Below, one piece after another: positions 25,894-34,457 of a stretch of DNA of 64,000 nucleotides (positions are counted from its first letter, which is position 1; each line of letters begins with the position of its first letter). Under the pieces are notes generated by a model. The model worked only from the letters and a program-made list of their open reading frames with translations. It ran no database searches and was not told the origin of the DNA. The position numbers and the translations under genes are program-made. Source of the stretch: Dyadobacter bucti. GTDB taxonomy: Bacteria > Bacteroidota > Bacteroidia > Cytophagales > Spirosomataceae. The DNA lies in assembly GCF_005869225.1 (NCBI RefSeq), contig NZ_SWFP01000007.1, forward strand, positions 1-64,000, written 5' to 3'.

Positions 25894-26072
25894 GAGAATT
25901 TGCATAAAGAACCTAAATTTCGCACTTTTGTCGATCAGCCAATGTTATAAATGACGAGTATAAACATTGCAATGCTCCAATAGGCACACTATATAACGCC
26001 CGGTTTTGGCCCTGCTTTATCTTTTTGAAAGGAATTACCGCATTCGTCAATAACATTTAGTATTAACTTAAC

Positions 26073-27032
26073 ATGACATCTGAAAAAGTTTCCTGCCTTA
26101 TTATTGGTTCCGGCCCTGCCGGTTATACCGCGGCAATATATGCATCAAGAGCGGGATTGAATCCTGTACTTTACCAAGGTGCCCAACCTGGTGGCCAGCT
26201 TACGATTACGACTGAGGTTGATAATTATCCCGGCTATCCTGACGGAATTACCGGACCTGAAATGATGATCAATTTCGAGAAGCAGGCAAAAAGGTTCGGA
26301 ACCGATATCCGTTACGGATTGGCCACTGCGGTTGATTTTACAACTTATCCGCTTAGCGTCACCATCGACGGCAAACATGAAATCATTGCTGATTCTGTAA
26401 TTGTTTCTACAGGGGCTTCTGCGAAGTGGCTCGGTCTGGAAGATGAAGAGCGGCTTAACGGACGTGGCGTTTCTGCCTGTGCGGTTTGTGACGGTTTCTT
26501 TTTCCGTGGTCAGGATGTAGTGGTGGTTGGTGCGGGCGATACGGCTGCCGAAGAAGCAAGTTATCTTGCTAAACTGGCACGGAAAGTATATCTGCTCGTG
26601 CGCCGGGACGAGATGCGTGCTTCCAAAATCATGCAGAAACGTGTAGAGATGCTTCCTAATATTGAAGTATTGTGGAATACCGAAACTGTGAAGCTGAACG
26701 GTGAAGACGGACTGGAATCTGTTTTAGTAAAAAATAATAAAACCGGCGAGGAGCAACTTCTGGACGCAACTGGTTTCTTTGTAGCAATTGGTCACAAACC
26801 TAACACGGATATTTTCAAGGGTTATCTCAATATGGATGAAACCGGATATATCCAGACTATCAAAGGAAGTGCATGCACCAATGTAAAAGGTGTGTTTGCT
26901 TGCGGTGACGCTCAGGACAATGTTTACAGACAGGCTATTACGGCGGCAGGTACCGGATGTATGGCTGCCCTTGATGCTGAGAGATTCCTGATGGAGCGTG
27001 AAGTAGAGACTATTATTGAAGAAACAGCTTAA
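26073..27032 (+). CDS. trxB: Thioredoxin reductase
   Basis: This 319-aa flavoenzyme passes electrons from NADPH to thioredoxin. The FAD-binding GSGPAGYTAAIYASRAG lies at about 13-29. The redox-active pair is C136/C139 in CAVCDG. GAGDTAAEEA is the NADPH-binding motif and ACGDAQD is the second FAD motif. Length is normal for the low-molecular-weight type. In organisms with bacillithiol the same fold also occurs as Bdr, but the CxxC favours TrxB. The gene has its own 180-base upstream region. Confidence 0.93.
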   Translation: MTSEKVSCLIIGSGPAGYTAAIYASRAGLNPVLYQGAQPGGQLTITTEVDNYPGYPDGITGPEMMINFEKQAKRFGTDIRYGLATAVDFTTYPLSVTIDGKHEIIADSVIVSTGASAKWLGLEDEERLNGRGVSACAVCDGFFFRGQDVVVVGAGDTAAEEASYLAKLARKVYLLVRRDEMRASKIMQKRVEMLPNIEVLWNTETVKLNGEDGLESVLVKNNKTGEEQLLDATGFFVAIGHKPNTDIFKGYLNMDETGYIQTIKGSACTNVKGVFACGDAQDNVYRQAITAAGTGCMAALDAERFLMEREVETIIEETA

Positions 27033-27114
27033 TATTTGCCCAACCCCTAATTCTGAATCAGGCTGTCACGTAGCACTTGTAGCACGGGGCGGTCTGATCT
27101 GGTTTTTTATTAAT

Positions 27115-28188
27115 ATGAAATTAAAGCTTATTGTAAGTTTGCTATTCACCGTGTGTTTGATCTCCTGGAACACGCAAGCGCAAGAGCGAGGAAAATTCCA
27201 GAAAAATCCAAAAATCAACCAGTCCGGAAACAATGCCAACGAAGGACCTACCCGGATCAGCGCCCCCCAGCCTGAGGACGAATACCAGGTAGAAACATCC
27301 AATCTGAAATTTCAAAGCCAGTTTGAACCGGTAAAACCCCTTAACCCTGTTGTAAGCGAAGACACTGCCACGATCGATGAAGGCGAAACCGACGTCGTTG
27401 AAGTCGTTGATTCTTTACTTGTGGCAGATGAATGGGTAAAGTCGGCGGAATATTATGTGATTTGGGACGCCCGAACGATTAACCCTTACGGGCTGAGTCC
27501 GCTGGAATTCGACGAACCGGTGGACTTGAAATTATACGATACTACGGCGAGCCGGCTCTGGAGCACGCCCATGCTCGCTACCAGGCCTACGTCCAACTTC
27601 GGCTACCGCTGGGGAAGATGGCATAACGGCAGTGACCTGGACCTGGAAACCGGGGACACTGTGCGATCCACTTATGACGGAATGGTCCGGATCGTTGCCT
27701 GGGACGGCAGCGGTTATGGTCGTTTTGTCGTTGTACGGCATTATAATGGTCTGGAAACACTGTACGGGCATTTGTCCAAACAACTTGTAGAATCCGGTCA
27801 AATGGTTAAAGCTGGTGAAGTACTTGGGCTGGGCGGCAGCACAGGCCGTAGCACGGGATCACATCTCCACTACGAAAACCGGTATGAGGGAAATCCGTTT
27901 GACCCCAGATATATTTTTGATTGGGACAATAAAATGATCAAGTCCGACCACTTTTTGCTAACCAGCAGCGTTTGGAACCACCTTCGGGGGAAGTCCAGCA
28001 GAAGCGAGTTCGAGAGTGGCGATGCACCGGTTGCCTATACACGTTCTGTGCTTCACCGCGTAAGATCCGGCGATACCCTCAGTTCTATTGCAGGAAAATA
28101 TGGCGTTAGTATTTCTTCCATAGCCCGTCGCAACCGTATGTCGACACGCGCCACATTGAGGATCGGGCAAAAGCTTCGCATCAAATAA
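27115..28188 (+). CDS. Secreted M23 peptidase with C-terminal LysM domain
   Basis: The precursor is about 357 aa, starting at ATG 27115 with a signal peptide (MKLKLIVSLLFTVCLISW, cleaved near TQAQ). An in-frame start at 27016 overlaps trxB and adds no plausible sequence. After a low-complexity acidic spacer, the M23 domain has the zinc-binding HNGSDLD (HxGxD) and GSHLHYE (HxH) motifs. A LysM repeat at the C-terminus (HRVRSGDTLSSIAGKYGVS) binds peptidoglycan. It should be an endopeptidase or amidase activator acting in the periplasm on cell-wall cross-links. Confidence 0.9.
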   Translation: MKLKLIVSLLFTVCLISWNTQAQERGKFQKNPKINQSGNNANEGPTRISAPQPEDEYQVETSNLKFQSQFEPVKPLNPVVSEDTATIDEGETDVVEVVDSLLVADEWVKSAEYYVIWDARTINPYGLSPLEFDEPVDLKLYDTTASRLWSTPMLATRPTSNFGYRWGRWHNGSDLDLETGDTVRSTYDGMVRIVAWDGSGYGRFVVVRHYNGLETLYGHLSKQLVESGQMVKAGEVLGLGGSTGRSTGSHLHYENRYEGNPFDPRYIFDWDNKMIKSDHFLLTSSVWNHLRGKSSRSEFESGDAPVAYTRSVLHRVRSGDTLSSIAGKYGVSISSIARRNRMSTRATLRIGQKLRIK

Positions 28189-28198
28189 TTAAAAACTT

Positions 28199-28930
28199 AT
28201 GAAACTTGATATTCTTGCCATCACTGCACATCCGGACGATGTGGAGTTATGTTGTGCAGGTACGCTTCTGGCGCAAATAGCCTTGGGCAAAAAAGTAGGT
28301 ATTGTTGATCTGACCAGGGGTGAACTCGGTACCAGGGGAACGCCCGAAGGACGTGTTCAGGAAGCATTGGACGCAGCCAAACTACTGAACGTGGCGGTGA
28401 GAGAAAATGTAGGGCTGGCTGACGGGTTTTTCCAAAATAACGGGGCACATCAAAAAGCGATCATACCCTACATCCGGAAGTATCGGCCCGACATTGTGAT
28501 CACCAATGCCATCGACGACAGGCACCCTGATCACGGCAGAGGCGGGCAGCTTGTTTCCGACGCCTGCTTTTATTCGGGATTGAGAATGGTCAAGACGTGC
28601 GATGAAACGGGGAAGGAGCAGGAAGCATGGCGCCCGGGCAGGGTTTTTCATACCGTGCAAGACCGTTACATCAGTCCAGACTTTATCGTAGATATCTCGG
28701 ATTTTCATGATAAGAAAATAGAAGCCATTCGTGCCTTCAAAAGCCAATTCCATGTACCGGAATTTGACGAAAACAGCAATGAGCCCCAGAGCTACATATC
28801 CACACCCGAATTTCTTGAATTCGTTATTGCACGGGCAAGGGAAATGGGCCATGCGATCGGAGTTACGTTCGGGGAGGGTTTCACTTCTGCTAGGAAACTG
28901 GGCGTCAAAGATCTTTCCGCTTTTATCTAA
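28199..28930 (+). CDS. bshB1: Bacillithiol biosynthesis deacetylase BshB1
   Basis: The 243-aa PIG-L/LmbE-family zinc deacetylase has AHPDDVELCCAGTL at the N-terminus (His/Asp/Asp metal site), TRGELGTRGTPE, and HPDHGRGG carrying another ligand. BshB1 removes the acetyl group from GlcNAc-malate in bacillithiol synthesis, the low-molecular-weight thiol used by many Bacteroidota. It begins 10 bases after the M23 gene and may share its transcript. Confidence 0.92.
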   Translation: MKLDILAITAHPDDVELCCAGTLLAQIALGKKVGIVDLTRGELGTRGTPEGRVQEALDAAKLLNVAVRENVGLADGFFQNNGAHQKAIIPYIRKYRPDIVITNAIDDRHPDHGRGGQLVSDACFYSGLRMVKTCDETGKEQEAWRPGRVFHTVQDRYISPDFIVDISDFHDKKIEAIRAFKSQFHVPEFDENSNEPQSYISTPEFLEFVIARAREMGHAIGVTFGEGFTSARKLGVKDLSAFI

Positions 28931-29030
28931 ATTTTTCACGATGAATTATTGTTAAATAAAAGTAAGATGATTTAACCTTTTGAGCCTCTGTTATCGTATC
29001 TAAAGGAAATTATTAAAAACTATAGACAGC

Positions 29031-29597
29031 ATGAAAAATACATTGGCGTCTTTGCTCGTGGCAACTTTTGTTATCCTTCTTCAGAATTGTTACGGGCAGT
29101 CTTCGCAGCAAGGAACGGATCAAAAAAAAGGTACCCCATACTCGCGAACTGACACTTCAAAAGTCATCAAAAGCAACCAGGAATGGCAAAAGCTTCTTTC
29201 TCCGGAGGTTTACAATATTGCCCGTTTAAAAGGAACAGAAAGGCCATTTACGAGCAAATATGAGCATTCAAAAGAGATAGGAACGTTTTATTGCGCAGTC
29301 TGCGGAAACGCGCTTTTCAAGAGCGATGCAAAATATGAAAGCGGCTGCGGGTGGCCGAGCTTCTTTGAGCCGATCAGCAAAAAATCAATTATTGAGGCAA
29401 AGGACAACAGCCTGGGCATGCAAAGAATAGAGGTGATGTGCGGCCGCTGCAAGTCACATTTGGGCCATGTATTCGATGACGGCCCGCCGCCTACCGGTTT
29501 GCGTTATTGTATCAACGGTGTGGTACTGGATTTTGAAAAAGCCAAAACTGCAGAAAAGAAGTACAACAAGAAAACCAAGCCCGAGACAGGGAGCTAG
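29031..29597 (+). CDS. msrB: Exported peptide-methionine (R)-S-oxide reductase MsrB
   Basis: This 188-aa SelR-domain protein is preceded by a signal sequence (first 20-22 residues, ending LLQNCYGQ). Cys20 could be a lipid-attachment site, but the lipobox is poor. Zinc ligands C88/C91 (CAVCGN) and C137/C140 (CGRC) and the catalytic C160 in RYCIN are all present. It repairs methionine-R-sulfoxides in envelope proteins. No MsrA is fused or adjacent. Confidence 0.92.
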   Translation: MKNTLASLLVATFVILLQNCYGQSSQQGTDQKKGTPYSRTDTSKVIKSNQEWQKLLSPEVYNIARLKGTERPFTSKYEHSKEIGTFYCAVCGNALFKSDAKYESGCGWPSFFEPISKKSIIEAKDNSLGMQRIEVMCGRCKSHLGHVFDDGPPPTGLRYCINGVVLDFEKAKTAEKKYNKKTKPETGS

Positions 29598-29611
29598 ACT
29601 CACATCTCGTC

Positions 29612-29645
29612 TCTATAACCCAGGGTTTAAACCCTGGGTTATAGA
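29612..29645. repeat. Perfect 34-bp palindrome between convergent genes
   Basis: Arms 29612-29628 and 29629-29645 are exact complements with no loop. The sequence begins TCTATAACCCAGGGTTT. It lies 15 bases after the msrB stop and 16 bases before the next convergent gene. It could act as a bidirectional terminator, although there is no T-run, or be a REP/MITE-like dispersed repeat. Confidence 0.65.
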
Positions 29646-29660
29646 CATGCACGAGGCAGA

Positions 29661-30350
29661 CTAGTCCTCAAACTTCCCCAACATAATACCGATATTGAAA
29701 CCCATCGCCAGGCTCGGGAACGTCTCAATCGAACCGGGCCTGTTGTTTTCCCAGAAGTACCCGGATCCGGAAAAGTTAAAATCGTCAACCCCATCAGACA
29801 GGCTTCTGACCCTGTACTGACGAAGGCCGAAACCAGTGAAAACATCCAATGTCATGCGGTTGGAAAAATAAAACTGCCATCCGGCTTTCACATGCGCAGC
29901 ACCGACCGATCTGGCCGATTTGATATCCTTGTTTTCGAAATAACCGCATGTTCCGTTGACACAGTCCATACCGACGAACTTATTCTCCCTGTAGATTACT
30001 TTCTTGAACATAAACTCAGGACCCACATAGCCCCTCGCCCACTTTTTTCCAAAATAATAATACCGGAGCTGTGTCCGGGTTTTGAAGATTTCCTTATCAG
30101 GCCGATAATCGTAGCCGGAATACCATATACTAAATGACGAATGTCCATAGCCCAGATCCTGCTGAAGGGTTAGTTTTTCATGTCCAAGAGGTATTTCCAC
30201 ACCAAACTGGACTGTGTTATCGATATCAAATAACGTGAGCGGCGAAAATTTCACGATTACGTGCCCAGGTGCGGATCTGGCATTTATTTGTGCAAAACAT
30301 GGGCTAATAAAAAAAAGCAGCGTTACTACTAATCCGGACACTTTCCTCAT
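29661..30350 (-). CDS. Putative outer-membrane beta-barrel protein, unknown function
   Basis: The 229-aa precursor has a signal peptide (MRKVSGLVVTLLFFISPCFAQ). The mature part alternates aromatic and polar residues as in small outer-membrane barrels (QLRYYYFGKKWARGYVGPEF, AAHVKAGWQFYFSNRMTLDV) and ends in a strand-like FNIGIMLGKFED. It resembles the DUF3575-type porin-like proteins. A single disulfide is possible in CVNGTCGYF. It is next to two LVIVD lipoproteins on the same strand and overlaps the stop of the nearest one by 4 bases. Confidence 0.55.
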   Translation of the reverse strand: MRKVSGLVVTLLFFISPCFAQINARSAPGHVIVKFSPLTLFDIDNTVQFGVEIPLGHEKLTLQQDLGYGHSSFSIWYSGYDYRPDKEIFKTRTQLRYYYFGKKWARGYVGPEFMFKKVIYRENKFVGMDCVNGTCGYFENKDIKSARSVGAAHVKAGWQFYFSNRMTLDVFTGFGLRQYRVRSLSDGVDDFNFSGSGYFWENNRPGSIETFPSLAMGFNIGIMLGKFED

Positions 30351-31111
30351 AAAACCGGTATTTTACTTAGAAATTCAACATTGTCACTATTATCATATCT
30401 ATATTGAAAGAGTCCTTTCTCGCCAGTGATGATAAGATTGTTATTCCGGACGATCACATCGTACGAAGGTAAGTCCTCAAAATGATGCTTCAAAACAGGA
30501 TTTCTTGGCTCAGTGATGTCCATAACCTTAAAGCCATTTTCTCCTTCACAAACAAAAAGTTTGTTACCTGAAACTCCAAGCCCGTAGGGAGAAGTCATCG
30601 CCTGAGTGCTCACCATTACCGGCTGCGATTTGTTGCTCACATCTACTACGTCCAGGGAACTGAACGTATTGCCCAAGCGGCAAGCTACTCCCGAACGCAA
30701 AGTCACATACGCATACTGGCCCTGTACGACCACAGGATCACAAGACTGGATGTGGGTGTATTTTGTTACAAACGAAGGATTGTTGGGATTGCTGTTGTTG
30801 TAGATGTACATCCCATCGTTAGCACCGATGAAAAGATGGTTCTGATACGGAAAAATGGTTTCGATACCAACGTTCATGTCTTTTTTTTGCGCCTTTACAG
30901 GGTTTCCGGCATTGGCGATATCGTACACTTCCAGGGATTCTTTTGAAACAATATAAAGGGTGTTGCCTGTAATCGCAAATCTCGCCATGGAGCCGCCGAC
31001 ACCAGTCTGGGGTGAGACGCTTGAGTCGGCATTTTCCTGGCAGCCGATCAGTAGCATGATCAGTCCGATCAGCGTGAGGCCAATAAAAAAAAGAGGGGCT
31101 AATTTTTTCAT
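30347..31111 (-). CDS. LVIVD-repeat lipoprotein
   Basis: The precursor is about 254 aa from ATG 31111 and has a lipoprotein signal (LIGLIMLLIGC, then QEN). Several LVIVD propeller blades follow, such as LEVYDIANAGNPV, LDVVDVSNKSQPVMV and FKVMDITEPRNPV. These repeats form a beta-propeller on the cell surface or in the periplasm; ligands are unknown. A longer frame from 31162 overlaps the upstream gene without adding a signal. It is paired with a shorter LVIVD lipoprotein 38 bases upstream. Confidence 0.75.
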   Translation of the reverse strand: MKKLAPLFFIGLTLIGLIMLLIGCQENADSSVSPQTGVGGSMARFAITGNTLYIVSKESLEVYDIANAGNPVKAQKKDMNVGIETIFPYQNHLFIGANDGMYIYNNSNPNNPSFVTKYTHIQSCDPVVVQGQYAYVTLRSGVACRLGNTFSSLDVVDVSNKSQPVMVSTQAMTSPYGLGVSGNKLFVCEGENGFKVMDITEPRNPVLKHHFEDLPSYDVIVRNNNLIITGEKGLFQYRYDNSDNVEFLSKIPVL

Positions 31112-31149
31112 AAGCAGCGTATAGTTTTCAGGAATAGTTGGATGAAGAA

Positions 31150-31686
31150 TTAACGGTAACATTTAGGTCTTTCTGACATAGGTACTTTCTCCCAGCCTAT
31201 CACGATACCCTTTTTATCCTCCGCACATTCAAAATAGATATTCCGGAATGACGGGTAATTATTGACCGGGATTGCATCTGCAATTGTTTTGGTCAGCTTC
31301 GGGGACTTGGGGTCACTGATGTCGAAAACAACCATATTTGACATGTTGTCCGCATATAGCCAGCTACCCTTTGCAGCCATATCATAGTTTCCCGGAATTG
31401 AAATAAAGGACAGGTTTTCCGGGTTTTTGGGATCGGAATTATTGATAACATGAATTCCTTCACCTGACTCATTGACAAAAATATAAGGATCAAGAAGGTA
31501 AATTTTACCGGGCTTGGATAAGAGCCGCGGCTCCTGGATTTGAATTTTCGCTACCTCTTCGGCAGTCGCATAGATCGGCCGGTAGCCGGTGCCATCGAAT
31601 TCTATTCCGTTAAAAGGTACGCTGTCATCTGTGATACAGGACAAGGAGGCAAATAGAAGCAGAAAAATGGGCAGAATATTTTTCAT
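31150..31686 (-). CDS. Short LVIVD-repeat lipoprotein
   Basis: The protein is 178 aa from ATG 31686, where a lipoprotein signal begins (MKNILPIFLLLFASLSC, with Cys as the lipid site). Blades include IHVINNSDPKNPENLSF and MVVFDISDPKSPKLTK. It is shorter than a full propeller and carries no other domain, so it may combine with the adjacent 254-aa LVIVD protein to complete one. It is the first gene of the three-gene minus-strand group. Confidence 0.7.
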   Translation of the reverse strand: MKNILPIFLLLFASLSCITDDSVPFNGIEFDGTGYRPIYATAEEVAKIQIQEPRLLSKPGKIYLLDPYIFVNESGEGIHVINNSDPKNPENLSFISIPGNYDMAAKGSWLYADNMSNMVVFDISDPKSPKLTKTIADAIPVNNYPSFRNIYFECAEDKKGIVIGWEKVPMSERPKCYR

Positions 31687-31896
31687 AGAATGGTATAGTA
31701 TTAAACGTTCCTTTTCCTTTCGGACACAACGTTGCAGAAAAACGTTGCACAGGCAGTTCAAAATAATCAGGGAGCACCGAAATTTTACCGTTTAATATGT
31801 TTTCAGGCAAAAAATGGCCCTTACGTACCTCAGAACGAGTACACACTACATGTTTTCCATAGTTTTGCATTTTTAACGTTCCTGTACCTATTCACT

Positions 31897-32871
31897 ATGA
31901 AAAAAATTCTAAAAATCGCCGGCATTCTCGTGCTGGTTCTAATCATGTTTGCACTCGGGGCGGTTGCTTATGTAAAAACAGCCCTGCCCGATGTAGGCGA
32001 AGCTCCTCAGCTCAACATTGAAAAAACACCCGCCCGTCTGGAACGCGGCGAGTACCTTGCCAATCACATTACGGTTTGTATGGATTGCCACAGCACACGT
32101 GACTGGACCCTGTACGGGGGACCTTTGAAAGAAGGAAATTTGGGAGGTGGCGGCGAAGCCTTCAACAAAGACATGGGCTTTCCGGGCAATTTTTATGCGA
32201 GAAACATTACACCTTATGCACTGGGAAACTGGACAGATGGTGAGATTTTCAGGGCTATTACGACCGGTGTAAGCAAAAATGGAAACCCTTTGTTTCCTGT
32301 AATGCCATATCACGGTTACGGCCAGCTTGATACCGAAGACATTTACAGTCTGATTACTTATGTAAGATCCTTGAAGCCGGTTAAAAACGATGTACCTGCT
32401 TCTGAAGCTGATTTTCCGGTTAATATTTTGCTCAATACCATGCCCGCCAAAGCAAATCCCGGTAAACGCCCGGATGAAACCGACATACTGAACCACGGTA
32501 AATACCTTGTCCTTGCTGCCAATTGCGTCGAATGTCACAGCCAAACCGAAAAGGGCGCAAAAATACCTGGTACAGAATTCAGCGGTGGTATGGAATTCAA
32601 ATTTCCCTCTGGCACCGTGCGTTCGTCCAACATCACTTCCGACAATAAAACGGGGATCGGTTTGTGGAGCGAAGACGCTTTCGTAAAACGTTTTAAACTG
32701 GATAACGACTCGGGGTATGTTCCCCACAAGGTTGGACCAAAGGATATGAATACGCCAATGCCTTGGGGCATGTACAAGGGAATGGACGAAAAAGACCTCA
32801 GAGCTATTTATAGGTATCTGAAAACAATCAAACCGATTGAACATCAGGTTGTCAAATTCACGCCCAATTAA
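31897..32871 (+). CDS. Membrane-anchored dihaem cytochrome c
   Basis: The protein is 324 aa from ATG 31897, which starts the N-terminal membrane anchor (MKKILKIAGILVLVLIMFAL). An in-frame start at 31732 overlaps the promoter region of the divergent gene and is not used. Two c-type haem motifs, CMDCH (about residue 60) and CVECH (about residue 215), each lie in a cytochrome c domain. Met-rich segments (PVMPYHGY, NTPMPWGMYKGM) could supply axial ligands. It resembles the cytochrome subunits of membrane-bound dehydrogenases, but no dehydrogenase gene is adjacent. It would pass electrons in the periplasm to a terminal oxidase. Confidence 0.85.
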   Translation: MKKILKIAGILVLVLIMFALGAVAYVKTALPDVGEAPQLNIEKTPARLERGEYLANHITVCMDCHSTRDWTLYGGPLKEGNLGGGGEAFNKDMGFPGNFYARNITPYALGNWTDGEIFRAITTGVSKNGNPLFPVMPYHGYGQLDTEDIYSLITYVRSLKPVKNDVPASEADFPVNILLNTMPAKANPGKRPDETDILNHGKYLVLAANCVECHSQTEKGAKIPGTEFSGGMEFKFPSGTVRSSNITSDNKTGIGLWSEDAFVKRFKLDNDSGYVPHKVGPKDMNTPMPWGMYKGMDEKDLRAIYRYLKTIKPIEHQVVKFTPN

Positions 32872-32883
32872 AACACAGTGAGA

Positions 32884-33600
32884 TCAGCGCGAGAAACCCA
32901 GCAAGTCCATCATTCCCAGGAACTCAGGCTGATATTCTGCGCTGATCTTTATTATCCCACCCGAAACAGGGTGTACAAATTCCAGTTGCGTGGCATGCAG
33001 TAACATGGTCATCATCTGGAATTTGTCTTTAAAAAACTTGTTCTGCTTATTGCAACCATGCGGCCGGTCTCCGATGATCGGATGAAGAATATGAGCCATA
33101 TGCTTTCTCAGCTGGTGCATGCGGCCGGTCGTGGGCGTTAATTCGACCAGTGAGTACCTCGACGTGTTATGTTTTCCAATAGCAAAAGGTACCTCTTGCC
33201 TTTGTAATGTTATATAAGAAGTAAATGCCTCCTGAACAGTGCCGTCTTCTTTTTGTAACGGATAGTCAATCTCCCCTTTGTCGTCCGTAAATCCCCGGAC
33301 AATCGCCCGATATTTCTTTTTCACCTGCCCGTTGGCAAATTGTACTTGCATCAAACTGTTCATTTCTTCGTCTAAGGCAAATAGCAATACACCAGCTGTT
33401 TTTCGATCCAGGCGATGGACAGGATATACTTTCTGGCCAATCTGGTCTCTCAGAATCTGTACCGCAAAAAGATCTGCGTCTGCCGCCATAGAAGTACGGT
33501 GCACCAGAAGCCCGTGGGGCTTATTTATGGCTACCAGGTCTGATCCCTGATAGACAATATCCAGTTGAAAACGATCGGTTGAAAGCAACTCCATTGACAT
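32884..33600 (-). CDS. RluA/TruC-family pseudouridine synthase
   Basis: The protein is about 238 aa from ATG 33600. An earlier start at 33630 overlaps the upstream gene and is less likely. The catalytic Asp lies in VHRLDRKTAG, with the following TTGRMHQLRKH and HATQLEF blocks typical of RluA-type enzymes. There is no S4 domain, as in TruC, which modifies U65 in tRNA. The exact RNA target cannot be told. It partly follows the DUF1361 gene on the same strand. Confidence 0.85.
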   Translation of the reverse strand: MSMELLSTDRFQLDIVYQGSDLVAINKPHGLLVHRTSMAADADLFAVQILRDQIGQKVYPVHRLDRKTAGVLLFALDEEMNSLMQVQFANGQVKKKYRAIVRGFTDDKGEIDYPLQKEDGTVQEAFTSYITLQRQEVPFAIGKHNTSRYSLVELTPTTGRMHQLRKHMAHILHPIIGDRPHGCNKQNKFFKDKFQMMTMLLHATQLEFVHPVSGGIIKISAEYQPEFLGMMDLLGFSR

Positions 33601-33613
33601 CCAAATTCCGGGC

Positions 33614-34348
33614 TTAGTCGGCCGCTTCAATAGTTTTCCTGCTATGCCTGATCCGGAACCTGATGATTGCCCATAAGACGAGATAAAGTATTCCTAAAAG
33701 CATTCCTATCTCCATGCTGAAAACCAAAGCTGTACGGTCCAGGGCACTTTCAAACAAATTTTTGAGGATTGCCATCGGATCATGCAGTATATCCCAGCTG
33801 TTCATACGCCTTACCCGCCCCAAATACACGCCGAACCCGGCCAGCGGCAGGCTCATTAAAAGAAAAACCGTACTTACACTCCTGCTAAAAACACGCCGCC
33901 AGGAGCGGTGTATCCAATACAACGAAACAAGCCCGTTGAAGAGGCTGACTTCCGCATAAAAAAACAGCATGATGGTATCATGCCAGGTAAGGTCCCGCTG
34001 ATAATCCACAGTCAGATGCGCCAGATCGGTGATCATGTACGGGGCATTTGGGAAAAAAGCAAGCCATATGAAACTTAAAATGATAAGCCACACGGGAATT
34101 TTACCAAAACGTTTGGTGAAATTATCGGCAAGGAAGGCTACGATCAGAGGAATCCAGCTTAAAAACAGATTCCAGTCCATTGAAAAATCAACGGGAGAAT
34201 TAAAATAAATCCTGATAAGATGAAAGAATACTGCCACCAGGCTGAGTACCAGCAGGAGCAGCAGTGAAAACAACCCCTCCATGGTAATAATGGGAGGATC
34301 TGACACGCTAAACTTATAATTTCTTATCCAATCAATTAAACGGTCCAA
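33614..34348 (-). CDS. DUF1361 integral membrane protein
   Basis: The 244-aa protein has six or more hydrophobic segments and the family hallmarks FFPNAPYMITDLAHL, GFGVYLGRVRRMNSWDIL and WHDTIMLFF. Its function is unknown. The reading frame opens with TTG at 34348; the next ATG is at 34282, at residue 23, just before the first membrane segment, so either start is possible. Confidence 0.8.
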   Translation of the reverse strand: MDRLIDWIRNYKFSVSDPPIITMEGLFSLLLLLVLSLVAVFFHLIRIYFNSPVDFSMDWNLFLSWIPLIVAFLADNFTKRFGKIPVWLIILSFIWLAFFPNAPYMITDLAHLTVDYQRDLTWHDTIMLFFYAEVSLFNGLVSLYWIHRSWRRVFSRSVSTVFLLMSLPLAGFGVYLGRVRRMNSWDILHDPMAILKNLFESALDRTALVFSMEIGMLLGILYLVLWAIIRFRIRHSRKTIEAAD

Positions 34349-34457
34349 TAGTTATTAATTTAAGTTCATGCATGACGATCTGAAAAAATCAATGCCAAGC
34401 AAAAAGGATAAACACTCCTTGATGCTGCTTACGTCTCTGACAAACTCTGAATGGCAG

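Noticed and set aside
31939..32844. Long open frame antisense to the cytochrome c gene
   Set aside because: The sense strand has signal anchor and haem motifs; the antisense frame has no recognisable domain and follows the codon shadow.
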